A program made the position numbers and the translations under genes. Below the pieces are notes generated by a model. The model saw only the letters and a program-made list of their open reading frames with translations. It had not been told where the DNA came from and made no database searches. 64,000 nt of DNA, from the NCBI GenBank assembly GCA_036971615.1, contig JAYKKR010000019.1, positions 1 to 64,000 of the forward strand, given 5' to 3'. This document shows positions 20,619-32,459 of the stretch, in pieces. Each line of letters begins with the position of its first letter. Position 1 is the stretch's first letter. The DNA is from Amyloporia xantha. Taxonomy: Eukaryota > Basidiomycota > Agaricomycetes > Polyporales > Adustoporiaceae.

Positions 20619-21389
20619 ACGCGCGAGTTGCAAACGCTCCGGCACGTGCTGGAGGTGGTGGTGAACGAGCCAGTTCCAAGTTGTCGGGTGGGTGTGGCAT
20701 GGGCGCTTGGCGGCTCGACTTGTCCCAAGCATATCTCAACAACGCCGCTTGCGACTGCTACGGGGTAACTTGCGAAAGCAAGCTACGACCCGTAGCTACG
20801 AGTCGGTGGCGAAAGGGGACGGGATGAGGGAGTCACAAGAGGGACTTTGCGGGTGACACCGACCCGTGAGACACCTCTGATCACCGTTGCCGCTGGCGAC
20901 GAACGGCTGATCCGTGCACCGTCGCCCCTTTTGCGAATGGTAGATAGGATGTAGGCCGTTAGATTGAGGGTGTTCCGAGGGCGAACGGCGCGGAATTGAT
21001 GTACAGCAGGACGGGAGAGTGCGGGAAGTGCCGAATGGACCATTCAGTGGCTGGCATATGGGTAGACATCCAGGACAGCTGCCACTGCAGCACCCCCTCT
21101 GCAGGCCTAGGAATGTGCTATGCACCAACCTAGGCACTGACCACACCAGGCGAGCCCACTAGGTGCTGACCTAGGAGCACACCAGGTGCCAACCTACACA
21201 ATAAGCGCCTCTCTAAGTGCACACTAGGCGCTGACCTAGGCATTAAGTGCCTACCTAGGATTCCGGTCCTAGTTCAGCCTAGGAGGTCTCATAACAAACA
21301 GCGTGTAGAGGAAGGTGCACTGCTGCCGGGCGAATACAAGCTCAACGTAGCCGATAAGTTGCCCCAGGACATGTTGGTCAGCTTGGCCG
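20619..21389. other. Intergenic region at the subtelomere boundary
   Basis: No gene is supported. A stretch of imperfect repeats at about 21110-21290 is built on CTAGG and CTGACCTAGG (for example AGGTGCTGACCTAGG and AGGCGCTGACCTAGG). The rest looks like unique DNA. Confidence 0.5.
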
Positions 21390-21863
21390 TCATGCTCGAC
21401 GCCGTCTGTGCTCGTTCCGATCCTGGCCTTGCCTCTCTGACACCCTTTGATCGACGAAGGGGTCGACGTTGTTGTCGTTCTTGAACTTCACCCAGAGCCT
21501 TTGTTTAACCCGAGTAGGTCTTCTATCCGTCGGTACATCTGCGTTGGCGTACAGACCAGCGCCGACCCTCTGCGTCGTTCCCTCGTCGACGTCAGGGCTG
21601 TGAGAAATAATGGCGAAGGTGTAGCCGGGCCACATGTCAGCATCCTTGACACAAGCAACCTGCAGAATGTTAGTCTAGCAGACATGAGGAGAACGGGGAC
21701 ATACAAATGACTGATAGAGATTCCTCTCGACGCTGCCGCTGCTCCCCGTTTTACGAATCTTGTCGAATGCGTGCGCATAGTCTGTCTGGGAGGCAATGGC
21801 GGGACCCTCGCCGAGCTTGGCAAGTAGTTCCTGAGGTTTGACGAAAACATATTTCCGACTCAT
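21390..21863 (-). CDS. Small hypothetical protein, 142 aa
   Basis: Exon 1 is 21705-21863 (53 codons from ATG, MSRKYVFVKPQELLAKLGEG), exon 2 is 21390-21659 ending in TGA. The 45-nt intron has donor GTATGT, a CTAAC branch and acceptor CAG, and is phase 0. The central part (MWPGYTFAIISHSPDVDEG, then RVKQRLWVKFKNDNNVDPF) looks like a compact globular domain. The Arg-rich C-terminus is less convincing and another intron may remove it. I do not recognise the family. An in-frame upstream ATG at 21947 exists. The gene is divergent from the HAM1 gene, with about 400 bp between starts. Confidence 0.55.
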
Positions 21864-22170
21864 GTCGGTTGGGCGATGGCTTGAGATTCTGCGGATTGAT
21901 GGTTCTGTGCTGGACGTGACGTGGGATGCGTTACAATGTTGCCCCATGACTGTGACATCACGCGTCAGACGGGGTTGGAGCCGACGACGATGGCAGCCAT
22001 TGGCAGGGGCCGCAGGGCTCTTTCCACCTGGAGCAGACGACTATATGCGGTATTCTATGGCAGGGGCAGGTGGCTCTGGTGACCCTCCCCGCGTCATTTG
22101 CATCCCTGGCAGTACGTCGTCCTACAGTACTCATTCGTCATGTGGGGCCCTAGCCGCGTCCGCCCTCTCG

Positions 22171-22180
22171 CCCAATATAA
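22171..22180 (+). promoter_or_regulatory. TATA box of the HAM1-family gene
   Basis: AATATAAAA lies about 90 bp before the ATG at 22266, a typical basidiomycete spacing. Confidence 0.5.
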
Positions 22181-22265
22181 AATCAGTGCTGTCGTCCACA
22201 GCATCTCCCACTTTTTTCCCTTCCTTTGACGACCAGAAATATCTACAACGAAAACCAATATCATC

Positions 22266-24826
22266 ATGGACAAGACCGCATCCATCACCGCAGCCCTCAA
22301 CGCAGGCAAACTGCCCACTTCTCAACAGGCCAGTCAGGCGCTCGACTTGTTCCTCGACTCCCCAATTCTCAGTGTGGAGCCTTCTTCGGATGGAGGAGAG
22401 CTCAGTGAACAGGGAAAGGTCTTGCAGAAAGACGTGCGTGATATCCTCGTCGCATACAAACGGCTAGGCGAGGCGAAGAATGGTAAGCGTTCAATTCCTT
22501 CTAACCGTCTGGTGTTGACTCCCTCTCGTTTGCAGGAGACGATCTTATTCAAGAATCTCTCTGGCACCTCTCCGCGGCCGATATCTCGTCGACCTCCACC
22601 TCCGTTCCAATGGATGTCGACTCAGACCAAGTTCATCATGACTCTCAAGCCGTGGCGCGCGCCCTCCGTACCCTTGTCTCCATAGTCTGGGAGAATCTCT
22701 CTCAGGAGGGTCGCTCCGTATTCCACGACTTTGCCTCCTTCATGCGTCTCGCACTCGCAGATGCCGCTGACTACGTCGCTCACGGTGCCGAAGCCACCGC
22801 CGAGTCCCTCAGAGAACTCGACTCGGAAGTTCAAGAGGGCACGCGGGGCGAGTTGGGTTTGAAGAAGCGCAAGGCTGAGGATGACACCGATGACGCTGAC
22901 GTCAGGGTCAAATTTGAGAGGACCATGGACACGACCAAGGAAACTGGCTCCAAGGCGATCGGCGTCGGTCAGGCAGCCATCGCTACAACTGAGGACGTCG
23001 CCAACAGGTCGACGACGAGACTGCAGGACGCCTTTTACAAGGTTATTCAGTGCCGTCATCATATGTATACGCTTTACTCATCTCACGTGTGCTCGCAGGT
23101 TTGTGATCGTGCCCAGAACGACGAGGAGTACCGTTCTGCTGTCAAAACCCTTTTCGACCTCGCCCATAAGTGGGTTCATCGATCTCTCGATTCTGCGGGC
23201 GACGTCAACCGCGCCACTTCCCTCGACGATTTTATCAACGACCCCACCTCCGAGAAGCATCTCATCACAGCTATCCGCGGATTGCGCAGTGTGCTCGAGC
23301 GCCTCGCAGGCGGAAAATCTCTCGATGACTTCTTCTCCGCTATTCGCATTTGCGGCGTCGACATCCAGCAGGATGATGACCTGCGTCAGTGGTGCGACGA
23401 CTTCCTTGCGCATCTGCGCAAGTGTGTCGATGACCGCAACTACCTGCGCTCGGACGAGGCCAACCAGAAAAGGGATCAGCTCAGGCGTGAGTGGAAGGAG
23501 CTGCTCGACGCCGACACAGAGAAGGGTCGCAAGTGGAAGAAGGACTTGGGCACCATGAAGCAGGAGGCTTCTTCTTTCCAGAATGCGGTTGATAAAGACC
23601 AGGACTTGAGAGTGGTTCGCAGAGCACACGCCAAGCTCGGTAACGACCTCGAGGAGAGTCTTTTCGTTGCGGGAAGTGCTGGCTTACAGGCGACGATGGA
23701 GAAGGCGCCCTGGTTCTGGCAGGATATCTTCAATGTCTACCTGCCGAAGGCCGTTGACATGTTCAAAGACATTCCTATTCCAAGGTATGTATATTTGACA
23801 CTGTTGCGGATAACTTTTACTGACGCGATTGACAGGACGGAGTATAAGGATAACGAGGTTGAGTTTGTCCTCGAGGACCTTGACATTTCATCGTTTGGCG
23901 TACTTCCCGGACACGCATACATCCGCAATATCACTGATATCGACATCAAGGCACCCTCTGCAGGCCAAACCGACACTGCTGTCGGCGCACTGACGCGGGT
24001 CTACGTTCAAGCTGTCCAGCTAGCCCTCCGCGAAGTCTCCTTCTATTACAAGGATAAAACCGCATCTATAGGTCCGGCAGAATTCACGGGTCTCCTTGAA
24101 TTCACTCTTCCCCCTCAGGGTATTGACATCGACGTGGTCGTTCGCACCATCCCTAATTCTCCGGAGGGCCTCAAGGAGCGGAAACGCCGCAGCCGCTTCC
24201 TTGAGATCCAACGAGTCGAAGTACGAATCTCCGAGGATGTCGATCTCACCGTTAAGCAGTCCAACCACCCTATCCTAGTCTCGGTCTTCAAGCCTATCAT
24301 GCTCTCCCGGTTCCGCGAGGCTCTCTGCACAGTGCTCGAGCAGCAAATTCGTGGGACCCTTGACTGGCTCGATGGCCTCGCGTGGGATGTGGGGCGCCGT
24401 GCAGAAGTCTTCGGTGATGCCGGTCTCGGAAATGGCGCGAGCTTGATCGCTGGGTTCTGGAGTGAGCTCGGACACCTGCAAAAGGGCGAGGGCGGCCTGC
24501 TCAGTGGTTGGTCTGCGACGGGCACCGGACTCATTAAGAATGACAAGGACGCGCAGTTCGCGATGGGCGCGGAACCGCAAGTTCTTTCGGGCGAGAAGCA
24601 CGGTCCAAAGGGTACATTCTCCGACACCGTGGTAGAACGCTACGACCTCGATGAGAGGGCGGAAAGTGCGGCGGAGAATGCACAGGAGGTCACGAAACAG
24701 GTCAAGGAGACTGTTAAGGAGCAGGCGAGGAAGGTAAAATCCTTCAAACATAGCTTAAGTGCGAAGGTAGAGGAGGAGAAGCAAAGGGAGGGTTGGCAGA
24801 GTCCCGCTTTCGATGTATCAGCGTAA
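22266..24826 (+). CDS. HAM1 domain-containing protein, 799 aa
   Basis: Four exons: 22266-22482, 22536-23041, 23099-23784 and 23836-24826. The introns are 53, 57 and 51 nt; the second has a weak GTTATT donor and is in frame. The protein has a helical N-terminal half and a conserved C-terminal half that includes PWFWQDIFNVYLPKAVDMF, IPIPR and ALCTVLEQQIRGTLDWLDGL. This order is typical of fungal HAM1-like proteins (HAM1 N- and C-terminal domains, the latter once DUF4449). The C-terminal tail is an amphipathic Lys/Glu helix. Family members are large cytoplasmic or membrane-associated proteins linked to palmitoylation and mating in Cryptococcus; the biochemical role is unclear. Confidence 0.75.
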
Positions 24827-26358
24827 TTTCAGACGTGTTATCTTGGAGCTATGATATGAACATAATGTAGTATGACGACTATGCCATTGTATTTGTATGT
24901 AATGCTGAGTCTTTCTACTGTGTGGATTCCCTTGTCGGTCTGCGCCCCGACTGCTTTGTATGACTGTACACGAACATGCATGAGCGAAAGGAGAACAATG
25001 AGCGAATCAAATATCGTGATCTTGACTCAAAACGAAGTAAGAAACACAAAAGTGGACTGTGAACAATCGGGTTATTTGACTCAGTGTGTTCGGGGTCGCT
25101 TGCGAAAACAGCGAACAAAATCCCGAAGTAGTGAACAGTAACAAAGCGGGTGCGCAGCACGTATCAATGGGGGAGGGTTGAAGCGTCATTAGCAGAGGTA
25201 CGTTCGAAGGCTGGCACCTCGCCGGTGCTACTTCTATTCAGAGATGTTATTTCCGAAGTTGCACGGGTCTGTCCATGACGAAGACGAGGATGACGAACTT
25301 AAAAGCTGGACCATTTCGTCTGTTGCGTTGAAGGAGCCCGCGCGCTTATCTACACAGCCGACAGCAGGGAGCAAGAGATATTGAGTTGCTAGGGTTGCAG
25401 GCTGGGACGAAAGAGTTGGCGGTACAGTAGCTCAATCACCAAGATGTAATATGCATAGACGGTTTTGGAAGTCCGGAGGGCCGGAGGCCATGGGGTGAGC
25501 AGACTTGCGTGATGTATAAGTGTCCTACAAGCTTCATGAAGCGTAGGAACCAACAGACTAAAACGCACAGGCGCAAGACTGCAGGGTCGCAATCACAGGT
25601 GATAGAAAGATCTCGAACGCGCTGAAGGGATAGTTAGTAAAACGGAGGAAGTAGGAGGGAAATACCACTCACACCGCAAGAACCATCAAGGCGTCAGAGT
25701 CACTACGAACAGCAACAGGCCTGGATCTTACACATACAGGCCGCCAGTGGCAGCTCTGACAGAGGAGAATCCCCGAATCGGGTTCTGTCCGAACTCTCGA
25801 AGTTGCATCGCATCGCACCCTTTGCAATCTTCAAATGTTGTTCATACATCAGCGGATGCATGTTTAGACACGGCGACGAACTCACGACGCAGAGGATAAA
25901 GATGGAACAGTCTGATGACTACACAGCGCGACAGATTTGACGATAGCAAGGGGGTCGTACAGAAACCCATAACAGAAACAGAGCGGAGGCATCGCAGGGC
26001 AAAACTAAAGGCGATCCAACAGTAGAAACGCCCATCGAAGATGACAAGGAGCTCCGACGAACTTGAAGCAGGGATGGCGAACGAACACACAAAGCTTAGT
26101 AGTGACCATGAACGTCCCAACCACCCTCAAGATGTCGCGCAACAGTTATTGTCGCATTACTGACCGAACGAAGACAATCGGTACTTCTCTTTTACAATGT
26201 ATCCAACCACGCTGCCCACATCGTCTCATTATTTCATCGTGCAACGTCCATGCGCAAACATAATGTAACTTTCGCGGTTGGCCCCTCAACGCATTCCATG
26301 CCTGCCAGCCGACCGCTGATACCCCCGGAATAGAACAACAGAGTCCACTAAGCGCTGC
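24827..26358. other. Intergenic region, no gene seen
   Basis: Short open frames on both strands lack coding character. The region holds the 3' UTRs of the convergent HAM1 and SEC61 genes. I see no RNA gene or repeat in it. Confidence 0.5.
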
Positions 26359-28273
26359 TCACAGCAGGTCGCTCAAAGCGGCCATCTCAGGACCACCAGC
26401 CTCCTACGAGAGTCACCGTATCAGTAACTATTAATCTAGGAAGAGGATAGCACATACCCTCATGCCAATTTCCCAATCTGTGAACAAGTCGACAAAGTTC
26501 AGTTACCTCTTAACATACGACACAATTGTGGACTCACAGCTATAGATGATCGTGACAGCCATCAAAATACCCGTTCCACTGCCAATAGCACCCATAAGGT
26601 CCGCAGCGACTGAGAGGAGACCGAGGATAGCTCCTCCGAGAGCGGCGGCCGTCGGTACGACGCGCTTCAGTTCCTTGTACATTGAGCCCTCACGATGTCC
26701 AGCCATAACCTGTACACACGTCCATTAGTCAATATACAAGTGGACTTCAATCAGGAACTGACCATCTGCTGATCCTTCAGCTGCTTCGCGATATCGCGGG
26801 GGCCGCTTCCTGATACTTCGATCCAGGTCTTCGAGAAGATGGCACACGCAGTGCTGATGAAAACGATGTAGATGAGCGTGTGGATGGGGTCCAAGAGCGC
26901 GGCCTTCAACGTGTGCGGGGGAGACATATAGTACGCGATACCAGAGACGGCAGACAACTGAAGCGAATCTTCCAAAGGCTGACGACCCACGAACCAATTA
27001 GTTAATGCTGAAGAACTCGCCGGAAACCTCTCACCTCCCATACACCAAGCAGCTTGACGAGGAAGTTGCTCGGGAAACGCGAAGACAGCATTTGCGAGAT
27101 CATGAATACGTTCGACGTCAAAGCAGACTCTAACATGATAGGCATGTTTGACGTGTAGAACAACTTGACGGGGTACGACCCGCGCTGGCCCCGGAATCTG
27201 TTCGACTTTACGGGAATCTCGATACGGAAGCCCTGAAGGTAGATGACGACGGCAAAGATGACAACGGTAGCGATCAAATTCATGACATTGGGGAGACGGT
27301 CGCGCCAGAAAGCCTCGCGCAGCGCACGGCCCTTGTCGTTCCACGTGAAGAGGAGATGGAAGAGAGAGACGACTGCACCCTCGAACTCCGGGCCACGACC
27401 AGTGTTGACGGTAGTTGGGGAGAAGGCCTTCCATACAATAGACTCGCAGATGTTGGTGGCGATGAAGAGCGAGATACCAGAGCCGAGACCGTATCCCTTC
27501 TGGAGAAGTTCGTCAAGTAGAATTACGATCAAGGAGGCGGAGATCAGCTGAATGATCAAAAGTAGACAGACGCCAGCACCGATGTCGCGAGGTTGACCGT
27601 ATAGACCGGTGAGGACATAGACCGTGGCTTGGCCCAGAGAGATGATAAGGGCGAACACTGCAAGATAATGTCAGTGCTGTACGTCTGCAAGGCGCTCGGA
27701 GAAACAGCACGTATACGCCAGCGGGTCCATTTGATGCAATGCACGTAAGGACAAACCAAGTCCCCAGGAATATCGAGAATGCCAGATGGGCAAGGAACAC
27801 TCACACTTCTGTGCCCCGCTGAACAGTGCCCGATCTTCCTTCAACGAAAAGTCGACCTCGATAAGGTTGGCGCCAGCCAACAGCTGCATGATCATGCCAC
27901 TCGTCACAATTGGCGTAATACCCAATTCCATAAGCGTTCCACGATTCGAGGCGAGGATGACACGCATCCAGTACAAGGGGTCAGACGAGTCGGACGACAT
28001 GATGCCGTACAACGGGACTTGGGAACAGACCAAGAAAATGAGGAGCGTGACGGCCGTCCATAGTACTTTTTGGTTGAAAGGAACCTAATGGAAAAGACAG
28101 AGGTCAGCGATACGTATCTGACTCAAGACAAGCAACGTACCTTCCGATCTGGCGAGGAGACCTCTGGCAGAATCGGGAGGAAAGGCCGGACGAGATTTAA
28201 GAACCGAACTAAAACACAGTCAGTTGTGTGAGGCTCGAGGAGAGAGTGGACAATAAAACATACATCCGCTCAT
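26359..28273 (-). CDS. SEC61: Protein translocation channel subunit Sec61 alpha, 477 aa
   Basis: Pore-forming subunit of the ER Sec61 translocon. Eight exons on the minus strand: 28264-28273, 28141-28208, 27805-28084, 27035-27657, 26763-26978, 26538-26709, 26458-26477 and 26359-26403. All joins use GT-AG and the sum is 478 codons, the usual family length. Exon 1 is only 10 nt (ATGAGCGGAT), giving [20 protein letters not shown]. Recognisable segments: the plug/TM2 region with [22 protein letters not shown]5-TM6 with [18 protein letters not shown], the cytosolic loop [20 protein letters not shown], the TM8-9 region with [20 protein letters not shown], and TM10. Highly conserved single-copy housekeeping gene. 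Confidence 0.95.
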
Positions 28274-29146
28274 GGCTGGAAGGGAGAAACCAAGGAGCGG
28301 CTGAGGGAGAGAGTGGATGAGTGTGAGCCAGCCATCGACACGTCGCCACCAACGCTAATGAGGTGGCATCATAAATATGCACAAACATCCTATATATGGC
28401 AACTCCTGTAGGTCAGTATGTCCCGTATTGAAAGAATGTTGAAAGTATTTCGCATCTGTCTTGATGCAGTGATGTACGTGGTGGCTCACCTAACTCGAGA
28501 TTGATCCGCCAAGTGCATCGTAAGTCTTCAATTGAATCGAACACGCACTCACATCTCAGTACAGAGCATCCGTGGGATTGATATTCCCATGGACTCAGCC
28601 ACTCGGTCTCATTCATAAACTATTGAGTAAATCCTCCGTATCACAGAGCAGGTACGAACTGGTTCTTCGTGCGACCCTACTTTACATGCTAGATAGTCGT
28701 CTTCCCAAGTGGGAGATTCGATCTGCAGCCGTGTCTTCTGCAGCGGCGAACATTAATAATGCTAGCAGGCTGGGCCATCATGAGGGCTTAGCTCCACGGA
28801 ATGTCACCAGCTAATGAGAACGAGATCTGTCCTTTTCAGCACATCAGTGATATCGTTTAATTTAGTCTTGACGAACAACTACAGTGGATGTGGCTTTATT
28901 TGGTGGTAATCAGTTCGACATTCGCGAGAGGACAAGTTATCATTGGACACTCTCCCGCGATCTGTTAGGCAATCGCAGGTCGCGACAGTCATTCATCCCA
29001 CACTTACACTGCATCTTTCTTCTGCCATCCATGATGATAGTGTGTCCCTGACACTTCGTTTGCACGATATGTCTCCAGATAGGGCTTTAAAGGTCAAGTC
29101 GGATATTTCGCACTTCGACCACCCCCCTGTATCTCTTGTATCAGGA
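28274..29146. other. Intergenic region between SEC61 and a membrane-protein gene
   Basis: Contains the divergent promoters. No open frame with coding character and no repeat is seen. Confidence 0.5.
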
Positions 29147-31264
29147 ATGACCGGTCTCAATTTACATCTAGATTCGTCCTTGGGCTGCATTTTTGCTGGA
29201 GTCTTATTCTCGCTCATGTCAGTCCCTCCGTCTATAACTTGACAGTTCCTTCGTCATTACGCACGCGCAGATTGTATGGCTGTACCTGCGGTCAAACGGC
29301 CTTCTACGTCTGGACCTACAGGAAGGATGGGACCCGTATGAAGATTCTGGTAAGGCACCAACTCACTACATAAGATCACGACGAATGAAGTCTTGCCACA
29401 GGTCGCAGTCATCTGGTTCGTAACTCCTTACTGGATGCGAGGTCTAATTGAACAAGGCCGCTAGGATACTTGACACGACAAGAGCATGTACAGAGGCTCA
29501 GGCTAGTGGCCCATTTTGACCCTGAGAGACTCTCTCAAGACGTCCATACTAGGAGCTCTGGCGGTATTTTATTCAAGATCACCAAAATCCTCTCGCACTT
29601 GAGACGCTTGATATGTGCGTGACTACATCTTATGCTGACGTCCCATATAAACGATTTCGAGCAGCGTATTTGAAGTGAGACAGTCGTTGTTTGACCCCGA
29701 ATAGAACTGAGTACTAACCCCCTAACTCGAACAGGCCGAGCAGATCGTCGCAGTAAGCCTTCCACTGGATCTAATACACAGAGGCCTCACAGCTCCAGAA
29801 GGCGGTGACGAAGATTATTGTTCAATGGTCTGTCTTGTATAATCCTACTTGTGCACTATCTAGTATTTACTGTTCATCTCGCAGTTTCTTCATCAACAAG
29901 ATTCGGTCACGTATGTCTCCGTCAATATGAAATTTTGCATAACTTAGAAATTGATCCGAGCAGTTCTGACCGGAACGAGGTACAAGCTACCGCTTACCAT
30001 TGTCGCGGTATGTTCTGCCAGAATTCAGCCCATTTCTACTGAGTTATTTTGCTATTAGTTGCTATTGGCCCTTACGGCGTTTGGTGCGTCTCCACTCCTT
30101 AGTTTCCGTCCTCGACACACTAACGTCTCGCTATCTAGGGTGTGGAATTGGTTCGTTCACTCCAAGATTTCATAGGTCCAATACCAACTGATCGGTTTCC
30201 CATAATCGTCCATGTGCAATGTAAACGCTGCGATCAGCCATTACCTATGAAGGGTACGAAATCTCTGATGTCATGCTTGGAAAAGCGCATGTTGAACGTT
30301 CTACGACCCTATTTGCTAGCTTGACAAGCCATATTGTTTCGGGAGTTGTATCGGACGAGACTGTGCGTTTTCGAAGCAACTCTCTCAACGAATCTAATAG
30401 AATATAACCGCGCTACAGGTACCAGGCGCAATGCAGAATGCCTTTGCATTAGTCACCGACCTGTACATAACGCTCTCACTGTGCTGGATATTGCGTGAAA
30501 AGCGTACTGGATTTAGGAAGTGAGCTTCTAGGAACCCCCCGCGATATGAAACACATTTCGGGTAGATTGAGCCAACGACTGAGGCCGCTTATTTTCTGTG
30601 CGATAGGACAGACATGTTACTCTCAAAGCTAGTGACTTTTTCTATCCACCGAGGCGTCCTGCTCACGTTCGTCATCAATTTCATTATATTTTACCGGACT
30701 GTGGCCGTGGCCATTCTGATTTACATGTTATCCCATCCTCAGTGTCATGGCGCTTCTCACACTTTCTACCGTGCGTGATGCCATCCAACAGCATCATTTT
30801 CCTCTCTTGATCCTCGGTCTCCTGACTTAAACAGTATGTCGGACTAGATATTCACAAGGGCACTCTGATATCGGAGATATTTGCGGCTGCAGGAAGTACA
30901 GGTATGTTAGGAATCATCATCCTTCTGTTAACAGTATCTGAGCTAGACAATGGTTTCGATCACAGTGTACTCAAATTCACTGCTCGCCGTGTACGTTTCT
31001 GGCAATTACTCGTCGGCGACTAGAGTTGTTTAACTAGTTCGCGGGCAGATTGAATGTTCGCTCACATCTCCATGAAGCGGAGTCATCCATCACTGATTTC
31101 GATTCTCGTCTGTTCGAGCTGAAAGCGATTGCACCGACATCAGAATCCATGTGCGTGGGCGATCCTTGATATTCTTGACGACATCATACTAACACGACCC
31201 TAGTAGGCCTACTACTGGTGGTGCCTCCGGCGCGAACACACAAGAACAGCAAATGAGTGTATGA
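29147..31264 (+). CDS. DUF6534-type multi-pass membrane protein
   Basis: A many-exon gene. Exon 1 is 29147-29217 (MTGLNLHLDSSLGCIFAGVL), exon 2 is 29271-29349 (LYGCTCGQTAFYVWTYRKDG). Later coding pieces can be followed by family resemblance: VAVIW, ILDTTRACTEAQ, RYFIQDHQNPLALETLD, AEQIVA, VQW, FFINKIRS, then MQNAFALVTDLYITLSLCWI with REKRTGFR (about 30430-30520), TDMLLSKLVTFSIHRGVLL (about 30610-30670), a last TM segment, LNVRSHLHE, and a tail ending TGA at 31262-31264. These are the TM-helix landmarks of the DUF6534 family, which is expanded in Agaricomycetes and of unknown function. Middle exon boundaries are approximate and I did not find a certain stop. Confidence 0.65.
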
Positions 31265-32459
31265 AGCAGTGGACTTTTGAGATAGTCATGCTGCTTAGAA
31301 ACCATGTACAGCAATTGCCCCTCGATTCTCTGTTCGGATCGTGATACGCTCGGAGACTTTCCTTTTGGTATCTTTGATTAGCTGGTTGTTCGCTTGACTG
31401 TGCCCACTTTATTGCTTAAGTTGTCGGCTGGTACACGTGTGATTTCGTGTATCATATATTCCTGCTGCACCTGCAGGAGTTATGACAGCCTCACTGGAAA
31501 CTAAGGTTTACATGCGTTACAGACCACATTACACGAGGCGCTATTCCCGTTAATTGGACAGTATTAATCAGCAGATTTCAATGAACTGCATATTGGAAGG
31601 AGTCCTAATGTTCGTGACATCAACGCCGTGCACCCTTATGAGTAATGGCCAATGTGCTCGATGAATACTTGTAGCAGAAGTGTCGATTCTTCGTGCTGGC
31701 ACGCGAAAATGGCTCGAGGTAGGTTCCATCATATAGAACCCTAACCGCAGTGCTGATTTTGATATATGAATCTATCAGCTGTTGTTAGATCAAGAACAGT
31801 GCACACCTCGCGTTCACAGTACCCTCACAGACCTTCCAAATTGTTCCCGACACCTCCGTAGAAACACCTCATCGCTATGAATGTCTCCAATAGAACCTCT
31901 GTAAAATAATTGTCTTTGAAGCAACGACACTGATCTCCCAGGACCCACTGGCAGGGTGACCCTGGAATTCGTGCGATGGATCAGCAACGTGATTGTGGAG
32001 TTTAGGTTCGTCGAATCGACCACCGATATATGAATAGTATCACCGATAGTAGCATTCGCAATTTTGCGCAGATATATTTGACAGCACCTTTTTAGTATTC
32101 GTCTTCATTGCTATCTGCTCTTCGATTTGCCACCCGTTGTCTCTTAATGGTTAGCGACACAGCGTGGTAGCATCGTAAGTGTTCCATTCCTTGATGAAGT
32201 CCCTCAATGCCGGTCAGTGTTTGCTGAGAGAACTTTTCCACATAGTATCAGATCCATGCGATAGGATGTCAGTACCCGAGGTAACGGGTTGCCACCGTCG
32301 ATGGCCTGGACGTTCACTGGTGTATTATTGTGTGGATGGATTGTCTAAATCGGGTGCGTGACAGCTACAAGTATATAAGCCTTCGAGTTTCGGTGCTTGC
32401 TCTACACTCGTCTTCAGCGAGACTCATCTCCTCGTTCAGAACCTACATTTGTCGACGAC
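31265..32459. other. Intergenic region upstream of tyrosinase
   Basis: No gene is supported; a minus-strand frame near 31814-32023 has little coding character. A TATA box (GTATATAAG, 32371-32379) lies about 85 bp before the tyrosinase ATG. Confidence 0.5.

Noticed and set aside
25842..26120. A 92-codon minus-strand frame downstream of SEC61
   Set aside because: It lies in the 3' flank of SEC61, has no recognisable motif or intron structure, and its composition looks like chance.
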